DNA of 41,580 nucleotides from Clostridia bacterium (GCA_026001225.1 BNZQ01000015.1:1-41580), one strand, 5' to 3'; numbered from the stretch's first letter, positions 32,008-40,270 are shown. The notes: a model not told the origin generated them from the sequence alone. Numbers and translations: made by a program.

Positions 32008-33904
32008 TAGCAGTTTCTCCTTGCGTTATACCATCCATAATGCTTTGTATGTTTTCCGCGAGCTTTTCGGGCGCGGTTACATTCAAGCTCGATTCGTCGC
32101 GGTAGGGTTGTCCCTCGGACGACAAATCCCACTTATCCGCTTTGCGTAACGTTTCAAGCTCCCGCGATTGTTGAAGTCGGTAAAACTCTAAACCGAAATC
32201 ATTTGACCACTCTTTTGGGAATGCTATGACTTGTTTTTCTGCGCCTATCCCGTCAAGCGTGGAATTTGTGGCTTCCTCAAATACGCCCTGCGGCAGAAAA
32301 ATCTCCGTATCGTGCATATCAAATACAATGACCGATTCGTCGTCCTTTTTACTGCGAACGCCGCGCACTCGATATTTATAATCGGTATTCCACCCGCATA
32401 TTTCAAAAAGCGTACCTAAAAACGCAACCCCGTTTATTACCCGTGGTATGTATTTTTCGATTTCAGACTTTGCCCATCTTACGGCGTTCCTGACCTCTTT
32501 GGAACTCGGACGCACTACAAGAATTTGTTTGCGAGGCTCAATTAACATCTCAACGTAAGTGGGGTTACCTAATTTCCGTATGCACTCGGAGCTGAACGAT
32601 AGGTTTTCCGACGAAAATGAAATGCACGTCCGCCTTGCCGTATTGAAAAACTGCGCCCGCACTACCTCGTAGCCGCGATAATCGAAATCTCCCGCCTGCG
32701 CCGCGACCTCAATAGCTTTTGGTTCCTCCGACTCCGCATTCTCCTCGGTGCAGACGCTATCCGCCGCTTTATGATAATTTTTCGCGGTAAACGCTCCCCA
32801 ACGCGGATTGACCGAAACAAAGCCCTTTAACGCTCCCTCCGTAATGACTTTCAATTCTGGCAAAAAGCCCTTGTTGCCATATTTCGCGTTGCTTATGAGC
32901 CGCTGAACGGCGACAAAGTCATCCTTAGTAATTATGGGCTCGTGATGTTCATATTTGCGGTATTGCGGTAAATCCTGCTTATTTTTAACCGATTTATGCG
33001 AGCGGAAGCTGGGCGTCCATGTCTTTTGAGTCAAAATTTCTCCACAATGTCGCTCGTTCTGAAGTATCATGAGGACGGTTCCTGCTGACCACTTCATGTT
33101 ATATGACCCGTCCTTAAAGCGGTGGTTTGTTCTCAGCCCAAGTTCCATAAGCGTTTCGGCGATTTTTGTGCACGTATATCCGAATAAATACATGAAATAT
33201 ATCAGGCGTACCGTTTTCGCCTCCTCCTCGTTTATGACAAGTTTGTCATCGTCGTCCAAATCATAACCGAGCAATTCGGGCGTCCAAACCGACCCGTACC
33301 CCGAACGTTTAACGTAGGCGTCTTTCAGCAGGGTGCTTTTCTGGCGGGATTCATGTTCCGCAAGCGTAGCGTGCATATTAAGTGCCATCTCATAATTATC
33401 ACTTAGCGTGTAAATTTTTTCGATTTCAAAATATACCCCGATAGGCGGGCGCAATTCGGACAACTGCCGAACGTAATCTAAGCAATGTACCAAATTTCGG
33501 GCAAAACGAGATACGCTTTTCACGAGCACCAAGTCGATTTTTTTGTCGCTGTTTGCGCTCTTTTTGCAGTCCTCTATCATGCGCACGAACTGGTCGCGCT
33601 TGTTTAGCGATGTGCCGGAAATGCCCTCGTCCGCATATATTTCAACTAAAACCCAGTTGGGGTGTTGCTTGACAAAATCCTCATAAAAACTTTTTTGCAG
33701 CTCAAAAGAGGCTATTTGCTTGACATCGTCGGTCGAAACTCGGACGTACACGACAACCCGTTTTAGTGAGGTATCGTGAAAAAAATCTATGCGTTCCCGC
33801 GCAGGGATGCATTCCACGCCCGCACCCGTAAGTGCCTGATATTTTTCTCTTAATTTCGCTTTTTTCCTCTCGGCTCTTGAGCCCGGGGTTTCGTCGTCAA
33901 TCAT
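31997..33904 (-). CDS. Large serine recombinase with an extra C-terminal domain
   Basis: A protein of 635 residues from ATG 33904, GGAGG seven bases upstream. The catalytic domain has VVVYVRVSTDD with Ser57, DEGISGTS and KSVSRFARN. The Recombinase domain (about 215-340) has EEEAKTVRLIYFMYLFG and ILQNERHCGE. Instead of the usual zinc-ribbon and coiled coil it has, from about 405 to 560, a domain homologous to the products of 31282-32007 and 280-987 (YRGYEVVRAQFF, YVEMLIEPRK, VRPSS, WNTDYKY). It leads a nine-gene minus-strand operon and faces an XRE regulator across a repeat-bearing region. It is likely the integrase of the right-hand element. Confidence 0.9.
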   Translation of the reverse strand: MIDDETPGSRAERKKAKLREKYQALTGAGVECIPARERIDFFHDTSLKRVVVYVRVSTDDVKQIASFELQKSFYEDFVKQHPNWVLVEIYADEGISGTSLNKRDQFVRMIEDCKKSANSDKKIDLVLVKSVSRFARNLVHCLDYVRQLSELRPPIGVYFEIEKIYTLSDNYEMALNMHATLAEHESRQKSTLLKDAYVKRSGYGSVWTPELLGYDLDDDDKLVINEEEAKTVRLIYFMYLFGYTCTKIAETLMELGLRTNHRFKDGSYNMKWSAGTVLMILQNERHCGEILTQKTWTPSFRSHKSVKNKQDLPQYRKYEHHEPIITKDDFVAVQRLISNAKYGNKGFLPELKVITEGALKGFVSVNPRWGAFTAKNYHKAADSVCTEENAESEEPKAIEVAAQAGDFDYRGYEVVRAQFFNTARRTCISFSSENLSFSSECIRKLGNPTYVEMLIEPRKQILVVRPSSKEVRNAVRWAKSEIEKYIPRVINGVAFLGTLFEICGWNTDYKYRVRGVRSKKDDESVIVFDMHDTEIFLPQGVFEEATNSTLDGIGAEKQVIAFPKEWSNDFGLEFYRLQQSRELETLRKADKWDLSSEGQPYRDESSLNVTAPEKLAENIQSIMDGITQGETANGN

Positions 33905-33971
33905 ATAGTTTCCTCCGATACGGTAATCGTTATCGCTATAATTTTACTCTTTTAAGACGGGTTCGGGATAA

Positions 33972-34099
33972 CACTATATTACCCGATTTCCGCTCAAACG
34001 ACCGATTTTCGGTTACTATTTTACCCTATTTTCATTTTAGGGCACTATTTTGCCCGACTCGCTACGCCTAACGCTCACCATTCGGTTACTTTATTACCC
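33972..34099. repeat. Four copies of a 13-bp repeat between recombinase and XRE regulator
   Basis: Copies at 33972-33984 (CACTATATTACCC), 34014-34026 (TACTATTTTACCC), 34043-34055 (CACTATTTTGCCC) and 34087-34099 (TACTTTATTACCC) share the consensus YACTaTwTTaCCC and the same orientation. They lie between two divergent genes. The last copy is 10 bp before a TATAAT (34109-34114) that probably serves the XRE gene. These may be operators for the XRE protein, iterons or recombinase sites. Confidence 0.7.
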
Positions 34100-34186
34100 T
34101 GAAAGTTGTATAATATCTTTGGTTAAGGCACAAGCCGCGATTGCCTCGTATGTAAATTCCGTAAATTCATATTTTGCGAGGTAATT

Positions 34187-34501
34187 ATGAAATACATAGA
34201 CAAATTAAACCGTTTGCGCTGTTCCAAAGCCCTAAGTTGCTACGAAGTTGGCTTAGAATGCGAACTGTCGGAGTCCGCCGTCAAAAAAATACTATCAAAA
34301 CGATGCGCTCCGCGTGTCCCGTCACTTGAAAAACTCTGCTCGGTCATCGGCACTACTTTACCCGAGATATTCTGCGACGACGACGAGCGGGTGATTAAAG
34401 TAACCGACGAAACCGCCGCCCTGCTTGCCGCCTACGGTTCTATACCGGCGGCGGCAAAAAAATATATTTTAGGCTTGCTCGACGAGCTAAATAAAAAGTA
34501 A
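34187..34501 (+). CDS. XRE-family transcriptional regulator
   Basis: A protein of 104 residues from ATG 34187 with GAGGT seven bases upstream. HTH: LSCYEVGLECELSESAVKKILSKR, then VPSLEKLCSVIGTTLPEIF, the standard XRE layout. A C-terminal helical tail (TAALLAAYGSIPAAAKKYILGLL) could dimerise. Divergent from the recombinase operon, with four repeats between; it is the probable regulator of the element. A strong terminator follows. Confidence 0.85.
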   Translation: MKYIDKLNRLRCSKALSCYEVGLECELSESAVKKILSKRCAPRVPSLEKLCSVIGTTLPEIFCDDDERVIKVTDETAALLAAYGSIPAAAKKYILGLLDELNKK

Positions 34502-34557
34502 CCGTCATTGCGTTTATTTCATGCCCGGCAATTTAGGCGGGTGTCTTAAAAATGCAA

Positions 34558-34592
34558 ACGCCCGCGAGGTTTGCTCACGGGCGTGCGTTTTT
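34558..34592 (+). terminator. Terminator after the XRE gene
   Basis: ACGCCCG (34558-34564) pairs with CGGGCGT (34578-34584), followed by GCGTTTTT. The hairpin arms and loop resemble a sequence at about 1366-1390. Confidence 0.75.
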
Positions 34593-34730
34593 CTGCGCTC
34601 TTATCTTTTCTCGTCCCCGCCGTTAAAATCGCTCTGGGTGCGAACGGTGCCGCCGGGCTTCGTTTTTTTCGCGTAATCAAAAAAAGTCCGTTTCGTTCGG
34701 TGCGTTCTCCTCAACCCCCGTTTCCACTCT

Positions 34731-34760
34731 CGCGTTTTCAGAAAAACTTTTGAAAACGCG
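34731..34760. repeat. Perfect inverted repeat
   Basis: CGCGTTTTC (34731-34739) and GAAAACGCG (34752-34760) with a 12-nt loop. No T-run follows directly. Confidence 0.6.
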
Positions 34761-34805
34761 AAGTGCCGGAAAACCCACGCCGTTTCATTCACTCACGGCA
34801 CAGAC

Positions 34806-34840
34806 AGACGGTGTAATCAACAAATTACATCGTCTTTCTT
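34806..34840 (+). terminator. Terminator-like hairpin in non-coding DNA
   Basis: AGACGGTGTAAT (34806-34817) pairs with ATTACATCGTCT (34824-34835), 12 bp with one G-U pair, 6-nt loop, then TTCTTTTT. As it is far from any plus-strand gene, it hints at an unannotated transcript between 34593 and 34806, possibly a small RNA. Confidence 0.55.
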
Positions 34841-35126
34841 TTTGCCTTTTTGTCCTCGAATAGTGCCGCTTTCGTCTGTTTTGAGAGTGTTTTTATCTCG
34901 CGCGGCAGTCGCTCGCTTAATTTTTCGCCGTTTCGTTCACTCTAACGCCTGCAAACCCGCCCGACAAGAGTTGAACCTTTTGATTTCCGCTATGAAAAAA
35001 CGGGAAATCAAAGCGAGAAATCAAAAAAGTCCGTTTCGTTTTGTCGCTATTTTTCACTTCTAAAATAATCAAAGGAAATCATAGGAACGCCGTTTGCGTC
35101 GGGCTGTACTCCCCTATGCAAGCAAT

Positions 35127-35165
35127 TAAAACGGCGGCAAGGGCTTTTTTCGCTCCTGCCGCCGT
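35127..35165 (-). terminator. Hairpin downstream of the integrase gene
   Basis: ACGGCGGCA (35131-35139) pairs with TGCCGCCGT (35157-35165). On the minus strand the hairpin is followed by TTTTAATTG. It fits as terminator of the integrase transcript. Confidence 0.6.
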
Positions 35166-35253
35166 GTGTTATTCATGAAAGTCTAAAACTTCTGCCTCCA
35201 TCAATGTCGGCATCATCCGTTTATATCCCGAATAATTCATCCATCGGTATGTG

Positions 35254-36168
35254 CTATATCCACCACGGCAAGCCTAACGGATTCCGTATTCCGTCAATCT
35301 CACTATTTACTTGCTTCATAAAATATTTAGTGTAATTCCATTGCGCCTCGTCGTAATCCTCACCAAAAACAAGCCTGCAAAATCCTTTGAAAAAGGTTTT
35401 TACGCCGTTAAGCAATTTTTCTATCAACTCATTTGTAAAACGTATATGAAAAATTGCTAAGTCCCCCTGCTTGTATTTTCTTAGTTTTTTCTCATCCCAT
35501 GGGTCTTTTTGCAATATCTCGGGGCACAAATTCAAAACCGCCTCGTTAAGCAATGTGACAACCTCGGAGGGCGTGTTGCCGCCGTCGCTGTGCGTGGTAT
35601 GAATATGCAGGTTTGTTTTAGTTTCGCCGGTCGGATTTTCGGTGCGGTTCATCGATGCTTTTACCCTAAGCATTTTTGCATTGAGGTCAATGCATTCCCA
35701 TTTTAGTGCGGTCATTTCGTTAAGGCGGATTCCCGTGTAGAGCATAATAATAAAGCCGACCTTGCGCGGGTCAGCTGATGAAAGAACTGCTCGTTCTATT
35801 GCTGTTTGCTCGGAGTTTGTGAACGCTTCAACCTCGTCCTCCGCAATTTTAGGTAACTTAATCCGTCTGTACGGTGTCCTAACTATGTAGTCGCAATCCT
35901 CTGCGAACTTTAATGCGGCGGACAGCACCCCGGTTACTATTTTAATTGTCCGCGCCGACAGTCCTTTCTCTCCGTATAAATCCCGCACCAATTTCTGAAT
36001 GTGCAGCGGCGTAATTTCGGTGAGTTTCAGCCCGCCGATTGAATCCGCTATGTGGTTGCGGATATATCCTTCGTAAGCATTGTAGGTGCTGTACCTTGCG
36101 GTCGTTTTGATAGCGTTTTCTATCCACTCGGATATAAACTCCGAGAGCGTAATTTCTTTGCTTTGCAT
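35254..36168 (-). pseudogene. Tyrosine integrase, truncated in the catalytic domain, with unrelated C-terminus
   Basis: An open frame of 304 residues from ATG 36168 with AAGGAGA upstream. Residues 5-100 are a SAM-like core-binding domain (FISEWIENAIKTTARYSTYNAYEGY). The catalytic domain starts with YTGIRLNEMTALKW (first arginine, 148). After GETKT (about 181-185) the sequence no longer looks like an integrase: no HxxR box and no active-site tyrosine context are visible. Residues 187-204 (LHIHTTHSDGGNTPSEVV) closely resemble the first motif of PHP phosphoesterases, but the remaining PHP motifs are absent. The last 100 residues are unrecognised. Integrase activity is not expected. Confidence 0.7.
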
Positions 36169-36297
36169 AGTGTTGTTCTCCTTTTAGGGGGCTTTTCCCC
36201 GTGCGGAACAAAGCCGCACACAACACAAATACCGCAAATTTAAGAACAAAGCAAGCACAAAGCGATAGAAAGCAAAAGAAAGATTTTTATAGGCATT

Positions 36298-36747
36298 TTA
36301 GGGGTCTAATCGCTCGCGCAACTCCGTTAATAACCCGACAAACTCCACTTCGGTGAGAATCGTTTCCTTAGGATTTTGCTTGCCGATAGAGTGAGTCAGC
36401 GGTTCGTTTCCGCTGTCGGCAAGTGCCTTTGCAAATACCGGGTTTTTTGCAAGTTCACCGTAAGCCCTACGGAGCATGGCTTGATACGCCTCGCCGTCGC
36501 GTTTCATCTTAACACCGCGCCACCACAAAACCTGCTTTTTGAACCACTTTTTAGCGAGCGCATTACGCTTTGCAATTTTGCCCGCTAAGGCGCAGACCTC
36601 ACGCTGACGGCAAATGTTTTTGTATTTCAAGCTTTGGAGAAAACTCTCCATACTGCGGCACTTTATGCCGTCAATCCCGAAAGCGTTGGGATAAAAGTTT
36701 GACAGCACGTTAGCCGGATATTCGCCTTTTGAATAGACGTCTATCAC
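36298..36747 (-). CDS. NADAR-domain protein (YbiA-like)
   Basis: A protein of 149 residues, GTG start overlapping the preceding stop (GTGA). VYSKGEYPANVLSNFYPNAF, a following DGIKCRSMESFLQSLKYK and a W-rich middle match the NADAR/DUF1768 family. Members act on ADP-ribose-linked compounds, and some remove ADP-ribose from guanine in DNA. In this operon, with ASCH and AlbA_2 proteins, it may counter nucleic-acid ADP-ribosylation or serve phage/element defence. The end NPKETILTEVEFVGLLTELR is also typical of the family. Confidence 0.75.
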   Translation of the reverse strand: MIDVYSKGEYPANVLSNFYPNAFGIDGIKCRSMESFLQSLKYKNICRQREVCALAGKIAKRNALAKKWFKKQVLWWRGVKMKRDGEAYQAMLRRAYGELAKNPVFAKALADSGNEPLTHSIGKQNPKETILTEVEFVGLLTELRERLDP

Positions 36748-36959
36748 TTTTCGACCTTCGTCACGATATTTTCGGGAATATGCTTATAAAGAGCGTCCTT
36801 GCTATTCACCATAATATCATAGGTGTAGCCCGCTCCGCCCAAGCCGTAAAACTCGCCCTCATCGGCATCGCGGAAATCAATAATAAACACATCTCCAATC
36901 AGCGTTTCGCCATTAACATCAAAGCTGACGGTTTCGCCGCGAGAATATTTGCTTTTCAT
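36744..36959 (-). CDS. Small protein of unknown function
   Basis: A protein of 71 residues from ATG 36959, with GGAGG five bases upstream. MKSKYSRGETVSFDVNGETLIGDVFIIDF looks like a small SH3-like beta barrel, with GGAGYTYDIMV later. Overlaps the NADAR gene by 4 bp, so it is coupled. No family recognised. Confidence 0.65.
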   Translation of the reverse strand: MKSKYSRGETVSFDVNGETLIGDVFIIDFRDADEGEFYGLGGAGYTYDIMVNSKDALYKHIPENIVTKVEK

Positions 36960-36986
36960 GTTCGCCTCCAAAGTTGTATTGTCCGC

Positions 36987-37331
36987 TCATCGAACCCTAA
37001 TTCCGATACCGAGAACCCCGTTTGCCCGTTCCTCGTCCTCGCCGTAATATTGCCCCATAGAGGCTACGAACTCAGCTTCCGTTGTGCTTTCCTCACAACC
37101 GAATAGCGTGGCGGGAAACGCCCGAAACAGCCATACGAATGTCGGATACGGATACAGTCCCTTAACCTCCGTTGTCAGTTTCTCGCCGCTGTCGGTTTGC
37201 GAAAAAACAATGTAATCCCCGACCTTGACCGCCTTTCGCTTTTCGTCATTGAGCCTAACCTCAACGGTCTTTATGCCTTGCCGCATCTTTTCAAACGGCT
37301 CGGGGCGGAGTTTCATTTCGTGCGTGTTCAC
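36987..37331 (-). CDS. ASCH-domain protein
   Basis: A protein of 114 residues. The GTG at 37331 overlaps the stop of the upstream gene (GTGA); a longer frame to 37346 overlaps more without a ribosome site. MKLRPEPFEKMRQGIKTVEVRLND and KRKAVKVGDYIVFSQ are the typical ASCH start, a PUA-like fold that binds RNA or hydrolyses modified nucleosides. The LYPYPTFVWLFRAFP segment is common in phage- and island-encoded versions. Precise substrate unknown. Confidence 0.8.
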   Translation of the reverse strand: MNTHEMKLRPEPFEKMRQGIKTVEVRLNDEKRKAVKVGDYIVFSQTDSGEKLTTEVKGLYPYPTFVWLFRAFPATLFGCEESTTEAEFVASMGQYYGEDEERANGVLGIGIRVR

Positions 37332-38677
37332 TTTAAGATTTCCCAATAACCTGATTTATCTGAACCGACTCTTTGGATTACGCCCTTTTCACAAAGTGTC
37401 TTAACTGCCCTCTTTACGGTTGCCAACGACACTCCAATGCGGTCTGCCATATCCGCTTTTGATAGCCCTTTGTCTTGTCGGATAAGTTGTATGATCGTAT
37501 TTTCCGTTTTATTTAGAGGTTCATTTACAGGTCCATTTTGACCCTGTAAACTTGTTTTCAGCCGGATTGTTATAATGTCGCCCATAGCGGAATACTCTGC
37601 TTCGGGCAAGCCCGCTTTCCTCAGGGCGGAATTGATTTTCTCGATACCGCGTCCCCACGCCTCAATGAGTCCGCTCATAAAGAATGCGTTCGCAATGTTC
37701 GGATTGAACGGCACGGAAGCGTGTTCTTGGAACAGATTGTCTATCGTCCAATTCTCCGGCAGGTGTCCAGCGTTGTGAATAATCACCTTGTCGTCGTAAA
37801 TTTTAATCTGAATCGGCGCGTTACTGCGGCTATAATCTTTATGCACGATAGCATTCAAGACCGCTTCGCGAAACGAGGTTCTCGGTACGGGAAAGGTTTC
37901 CACGCGCTGAATGCCTTGATACGAAACAATGCCCTTAAAATATTTTGTGTAAACAAGGTCAACGACCTTATCCGGCAAGGAAATCAGAGAACCCTTTATT
38001 ACATCGTGATACAAAAAATCCGCATCGTTTTCGAAATAAGCAACTTTTACATACGACCCGAGCGAAAGCACTTCCGGGTTTCTGTGGAATAGCAAAACGG
38101 CGGCGGCCGTCAATTCCTCGCCGTTCAGTAGGTTCAAATTCGCAAGAAGAATCTTATCGGAAACGGCAACCTCTTCCTCTGTAAGTCGCATATGGGAAAC
38201 CGCTTTTTCCCGAAAAAGACGTAGTGATTCGGAATCCAACTCTTGTATCGTCATTTTCGGAACGGAGGCTCCGTCCCAAGTTTTTCCGTGGGCTTTTAAT
38301 AAAAACTCGTCAAGCTCTCTGCCTGTCAGTTCTTGATTAGTGCTTCCGCTACGACGAAAATATTTTCCCTTGTAGTTAATAGGAGAAGTGTATTTTTCAA
38401 CCGTAATTTCAATGTAATGTTCTCCGCCCTCACCTATTATCTCAACGATGGGAATAATTCCGAGTGCCTGTCTGATTTTGTTCGGCAAATCCTCGGAGAG
38501 CTTCTTGTAGTCGGGAGTACCTTGTCTAATCGCCGCAAATCCGCTAAGCGGAATTACTGCGCCAGCATCGTTTTTTCCAATAGCCAATGTGCCGCCCTTT
38601 GAATTGGCGTAGCCGCAAAGCCACTCGAACCACTCGTCTTTCCAAACGGATTTATAGTCTATGATGTGTGTTTCCAT
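37328..38677 (-). CDS. Schlafen/AlbA_2 domain protein with GHKL-like ATPase region and winged helix
   Basis: A protein of 449 residues from ATG 38677 with AGGAG upstream. The N-terminal AlbA_2 domain has YKSVWKDEWFEWLCGYANSKGGTLAIGKND (divided by short gaps from the family pattern ExKxxxP...FANxxGGxLxIGV). The middle is the HATPase_c_4 region seen in RecG-like regulators: REAVLNAIVHKDYS, IYDDKVIIHNAGHLP and WGRGIEKI. A C-terminal winged helix follows (GLSKADMADRIGVSLATVKRAVKTLCEKG). Such proteins are common on islands and may be regulators or nucleases. It leads a four-gene operon from a good promoter. Confidence 0.85.
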   Translation of the reverse strand: METHIIDYKSVWKDEWFEWLCGYANSKGGTLAIGKNDAGAVIPLSGFAAIRQGTPDYKKLSEDLPNKIRQALGIIPIVEIIGEGGEHYIEITVEKYTSPINYKGKYFRRSGSTNQELTGRELDEFLLKAHGKTWDGASVPKMTIQELDSESLRLFREKAVSHMRLTEEEVAVSDKILLANLNLLNGEELTAAAVLLFHRNPEVLSLGSYVKVAYFENDADFLYHDVIKGSLISLPDKVVDLVYTKYFKGIVSYQGIQRVETFPVPRTSFREAVLNAIVHKDYSRSNAPIQIKIYDDKVIIHNAGHLPENWTIDNLFQEHASVPFNPNIANAFFMSGLIEAWGRGIEKINSALRKAGLPEAEYSAMGDIITIRLKTSLQGQNGPVNEPLNKTENTIIQLIRQDKGLSKADMADRIGVSLATVKRAVKTLCEKGVIQRVGSDKSGYWEILK

Positions 38678-38765
38678 ACAGCTCCTCTATTTTGCCACGG
38701 CTTGTGGCTGTCCGTCAAACGAGCGATTCCTCAGTGGGCGTAGTTTTGCACCTTTTGACCATCTA

Positions 38766-38794
38766 ATTTTAACACAATTAGCGCAAAATATCAA
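38766..38794 (-). promoter_or_regulatory. Promoter of the AlbA_2 - ASCH - NADAR operon
   Basis: Minus strand: TTGATA (38789-38794), 17-bp spacer, TAAAAT (38766-38771). Leader of about 80 nt to ATG 38677. Confidence 0.7.
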
Positions 38795-38913
38795 GTAATG
38801 TGCAATACTCCGTCCGTAAAATTGTTGTTAACTTTATCGGAAAATAGCGAAATCGCATTTCGACCGTGCAACACCGCACAAAATGTAAAGTAACTCTGAT
38901 ATAAGTTTAGCGG

Positions 38914-39610
38914 TCATTTTAAGGTATATTCGACATCGCGGAACACGAACTCCCGGTTGAGCCAACCGCGCTTATGCATTCGCTCGATTCGCCGCACGGC
39001 ACATGCCGGTGTGACGTTGAAGTCGGTTGCATATATCCGTGTAGTGAATACCCTGTCACCGTATTTATCTTTCACTTCGGCTTTAACATTGAGCATAAAC
39101 GACGTATCATCGGACGGTGTGCAATCGGCGGCAATGTATTTCTGCCGTCCGCTCCCTTCGGGTTCGGTGAGGTGTAACCGCCCGTTTTCAAGGAGTTGCT
39201 TTACATAATCACGCAATATCGTGGATTTATCGACCCCGACGAACTTGGCTATCTCGCTTGCGCTCCTTGGTGTTTTACAGAACTCTATAACCGTCTCATC
39301 GGATTTTACATACCGTTGACCATCGGTATTCACGAATTGTTGGTGCGTGGTTTGCGGGCAGTTCGGAACGGTGAGCAGTAAGCGTCCGGCTTTAACTAAC
39401 GGATTGATGTAGCGAATAATCGTGTTAATGTATGTCTGTCCGAGTAAGTCTTGAATCTCTTTTCGGGTTCTCGGTTCTGAGCAATATTCAACTATGGCAT
39501 CGTTTATAGGCTTACCGAGCCGTTGCCGAATCTGTAAACATTTTCCCCTCGTCCCGACTTCATAAGGTGCTTCCCTCTCAACTTCTATGTATGTGCAAAA
39601 GGGTTCGCTT
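38914..39610 (-). pseudogene. Tandem winged-helix protein, 5'-truncated
   Basis: The frame is open from about 39610 and ends at a normal stop at 38914. It contains two related winged-helix units. The first (from PINDAIVEYCSEPRTRKEIQDL to AGRLLLTVP) lies upstream of the nearest usable start, and the second (DETVIEFCKTPRSASEIAKFVG to NGRLHLTEP) follows. There is no ATG or ribosome site for the first unit, and coding similarity is cut where the recombinase fragment begins (39615). A shorter GTG-start product from 39333 is possible. Such tandem repeats resemble C-termini of RecG-like/AlbA_2 regulators. It is likely a remnant. Confidence 0.7.
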
Positions 39611-39614
39611 CGCT

Positions 39615-39709
39615 TCCGCCATACCCGCGAGGATTGTTATCAGAACCTCGCCGCCGGGCGTAAGCGTGTCGATTTTTTCGTTCTCGAAATATACCGCGAT
39701 ACCGAGTTC
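39615..39709 (-). pseudogene. 95-bp fragment of the serine recombinase at 7682-9289
   Basis: This stretch matches 8817-8911 at 93 of 95 positions (differences at the 15th and 30th bases). It encodes GIAVYFENEKIDTL and TILAGMAE of the resolvase domain in the same strand. Similarity stops sharply on both sides. It must derive from the same or a nearly identical recombinase gene, left behind by recombination or short-patch insertion. Confidence 0.9.
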
Positions 39710-39814
39710 ATACAGGAGGAAGAAGATGCGTAATATGTGATTGCCGGAAAGAGCAACCGCGCACAATCATTACAAATCCAAGGAAAGGAGGGCGACCGTA
39801 TAGGGAAAATCAAA

Positions 39815-40140
39815 ACTGAATACGACAACTGAATATGAAAATTGAATAGGCAAAATCAATCGCCCGTCGGGGGGACGGGAAAAATCGAGGGATCAGATGA
39901 GCGACAACACAAACGAAAAATTGAATACAAAACTGAATAGCGGCAATCAAACCGACTTCGGGAAACTGAAAACGGAGTACCGGGAACAACGCGGCGTCAC
40001 AATCCCGCAATACGAGATCGACGCGCTTGCCAGAGCGTTCCTGCCCGCCATTCTCAACTTCTACCGAAGTGAGGAAGGGCAACGCGAATTTTCCGAATGG
40101 AAAGCAAACCGTAACAAAAAACTGAATAAACAACTGAATA
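39815..40140. repeat. Recurring 8-bp motif A[CT]TGAATA with 12-13-bp spacing
   Basis: Copies at 39815, 39828 and 39841 (spacing 13, non-coding); 39920 and 39932; 40121 and 40133 (spacing 12, inside the small gene where they encode KLN pairs). A degenerate copy is at 40153. The non-coding copies could be an old duplication of the coding sequence or binding sites. Confidence 0.55.
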
Positions 40141-40157
40141 ACAACGTATTAAATTGA
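39897..40157 (+). CDS. Small polar protein of unknown function
   Basis: A protein of 86 residues from ATG 39897 with GAGGGA eight bases upstream. Asn/Lys-rich ends (EKLNTKLNSGN at the start, KKLNKQLNNNVLN at the end) flank a helical centre (IPQYEIDALARAFLPAILNFYRSEEGQREFSEW). This general type of protein occurs beside recombinase genes in clostridial elements. No domain assigned. A strong bidirectional terminator follows. Confidence 0.65.
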   Translation: MSDNTNEKLNTKLNSGNQTDFGKLKTEYREQRGVTIPQYEIDALARAFLPAILNFYRSEEGQREFSEWKANRNKKLNKQLNNNVLN

Positions 40158-40229
40158 ATCGGTCCATAGTGGAATCACATGGGCATCGTTCGGGATAGGC
40201 GCAAATATGCAGCCGTCCGAAGAAACGGC

Positions 40230-40270
40230 AAAAGCGGCGGGGATTGTTTATTTCAATCCCCGCCGCTTTT
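40230..40270. terminator. Strong bidirectional terminator
   Basis: A 17-bp perfect stem (40230-40246 with 40254-40270), 7-nt loop, core GCGGCGGGGATTG, with A-run on one side and T-run on the other, so it can act on both strands: for the small gene and for tRNA-Val. Confidence 0.9.

Larger units (their letters stand above)
34593..35253. other. Hairpin-rich non-coding region
   Basis: No gene is supported; short open frames here have no ribosome sites. It contains a perfect 9-bp hairpin (34731-34760), a terminator-like hairpin (34806-34840) and a large hairpin near the integrase end (35131-35165). Phrases are repeated within it: AAAAAAGTCCGTTTCGTT at about 34680 and 35021, and CCGTTTC[AG]TTCACTC at about 34781 and 34930. 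Parts resemble the non-coding DNA at 1361-1610. It may include small RNAs or element-end sequences. Confidence 0.45.

Noticed and set aside
34593..35253. Retron or group II intron RNA
   Set aside because: Hairpins are present but no reverse transcriptase gene occurs in the window and no intron domain V could be recognised.
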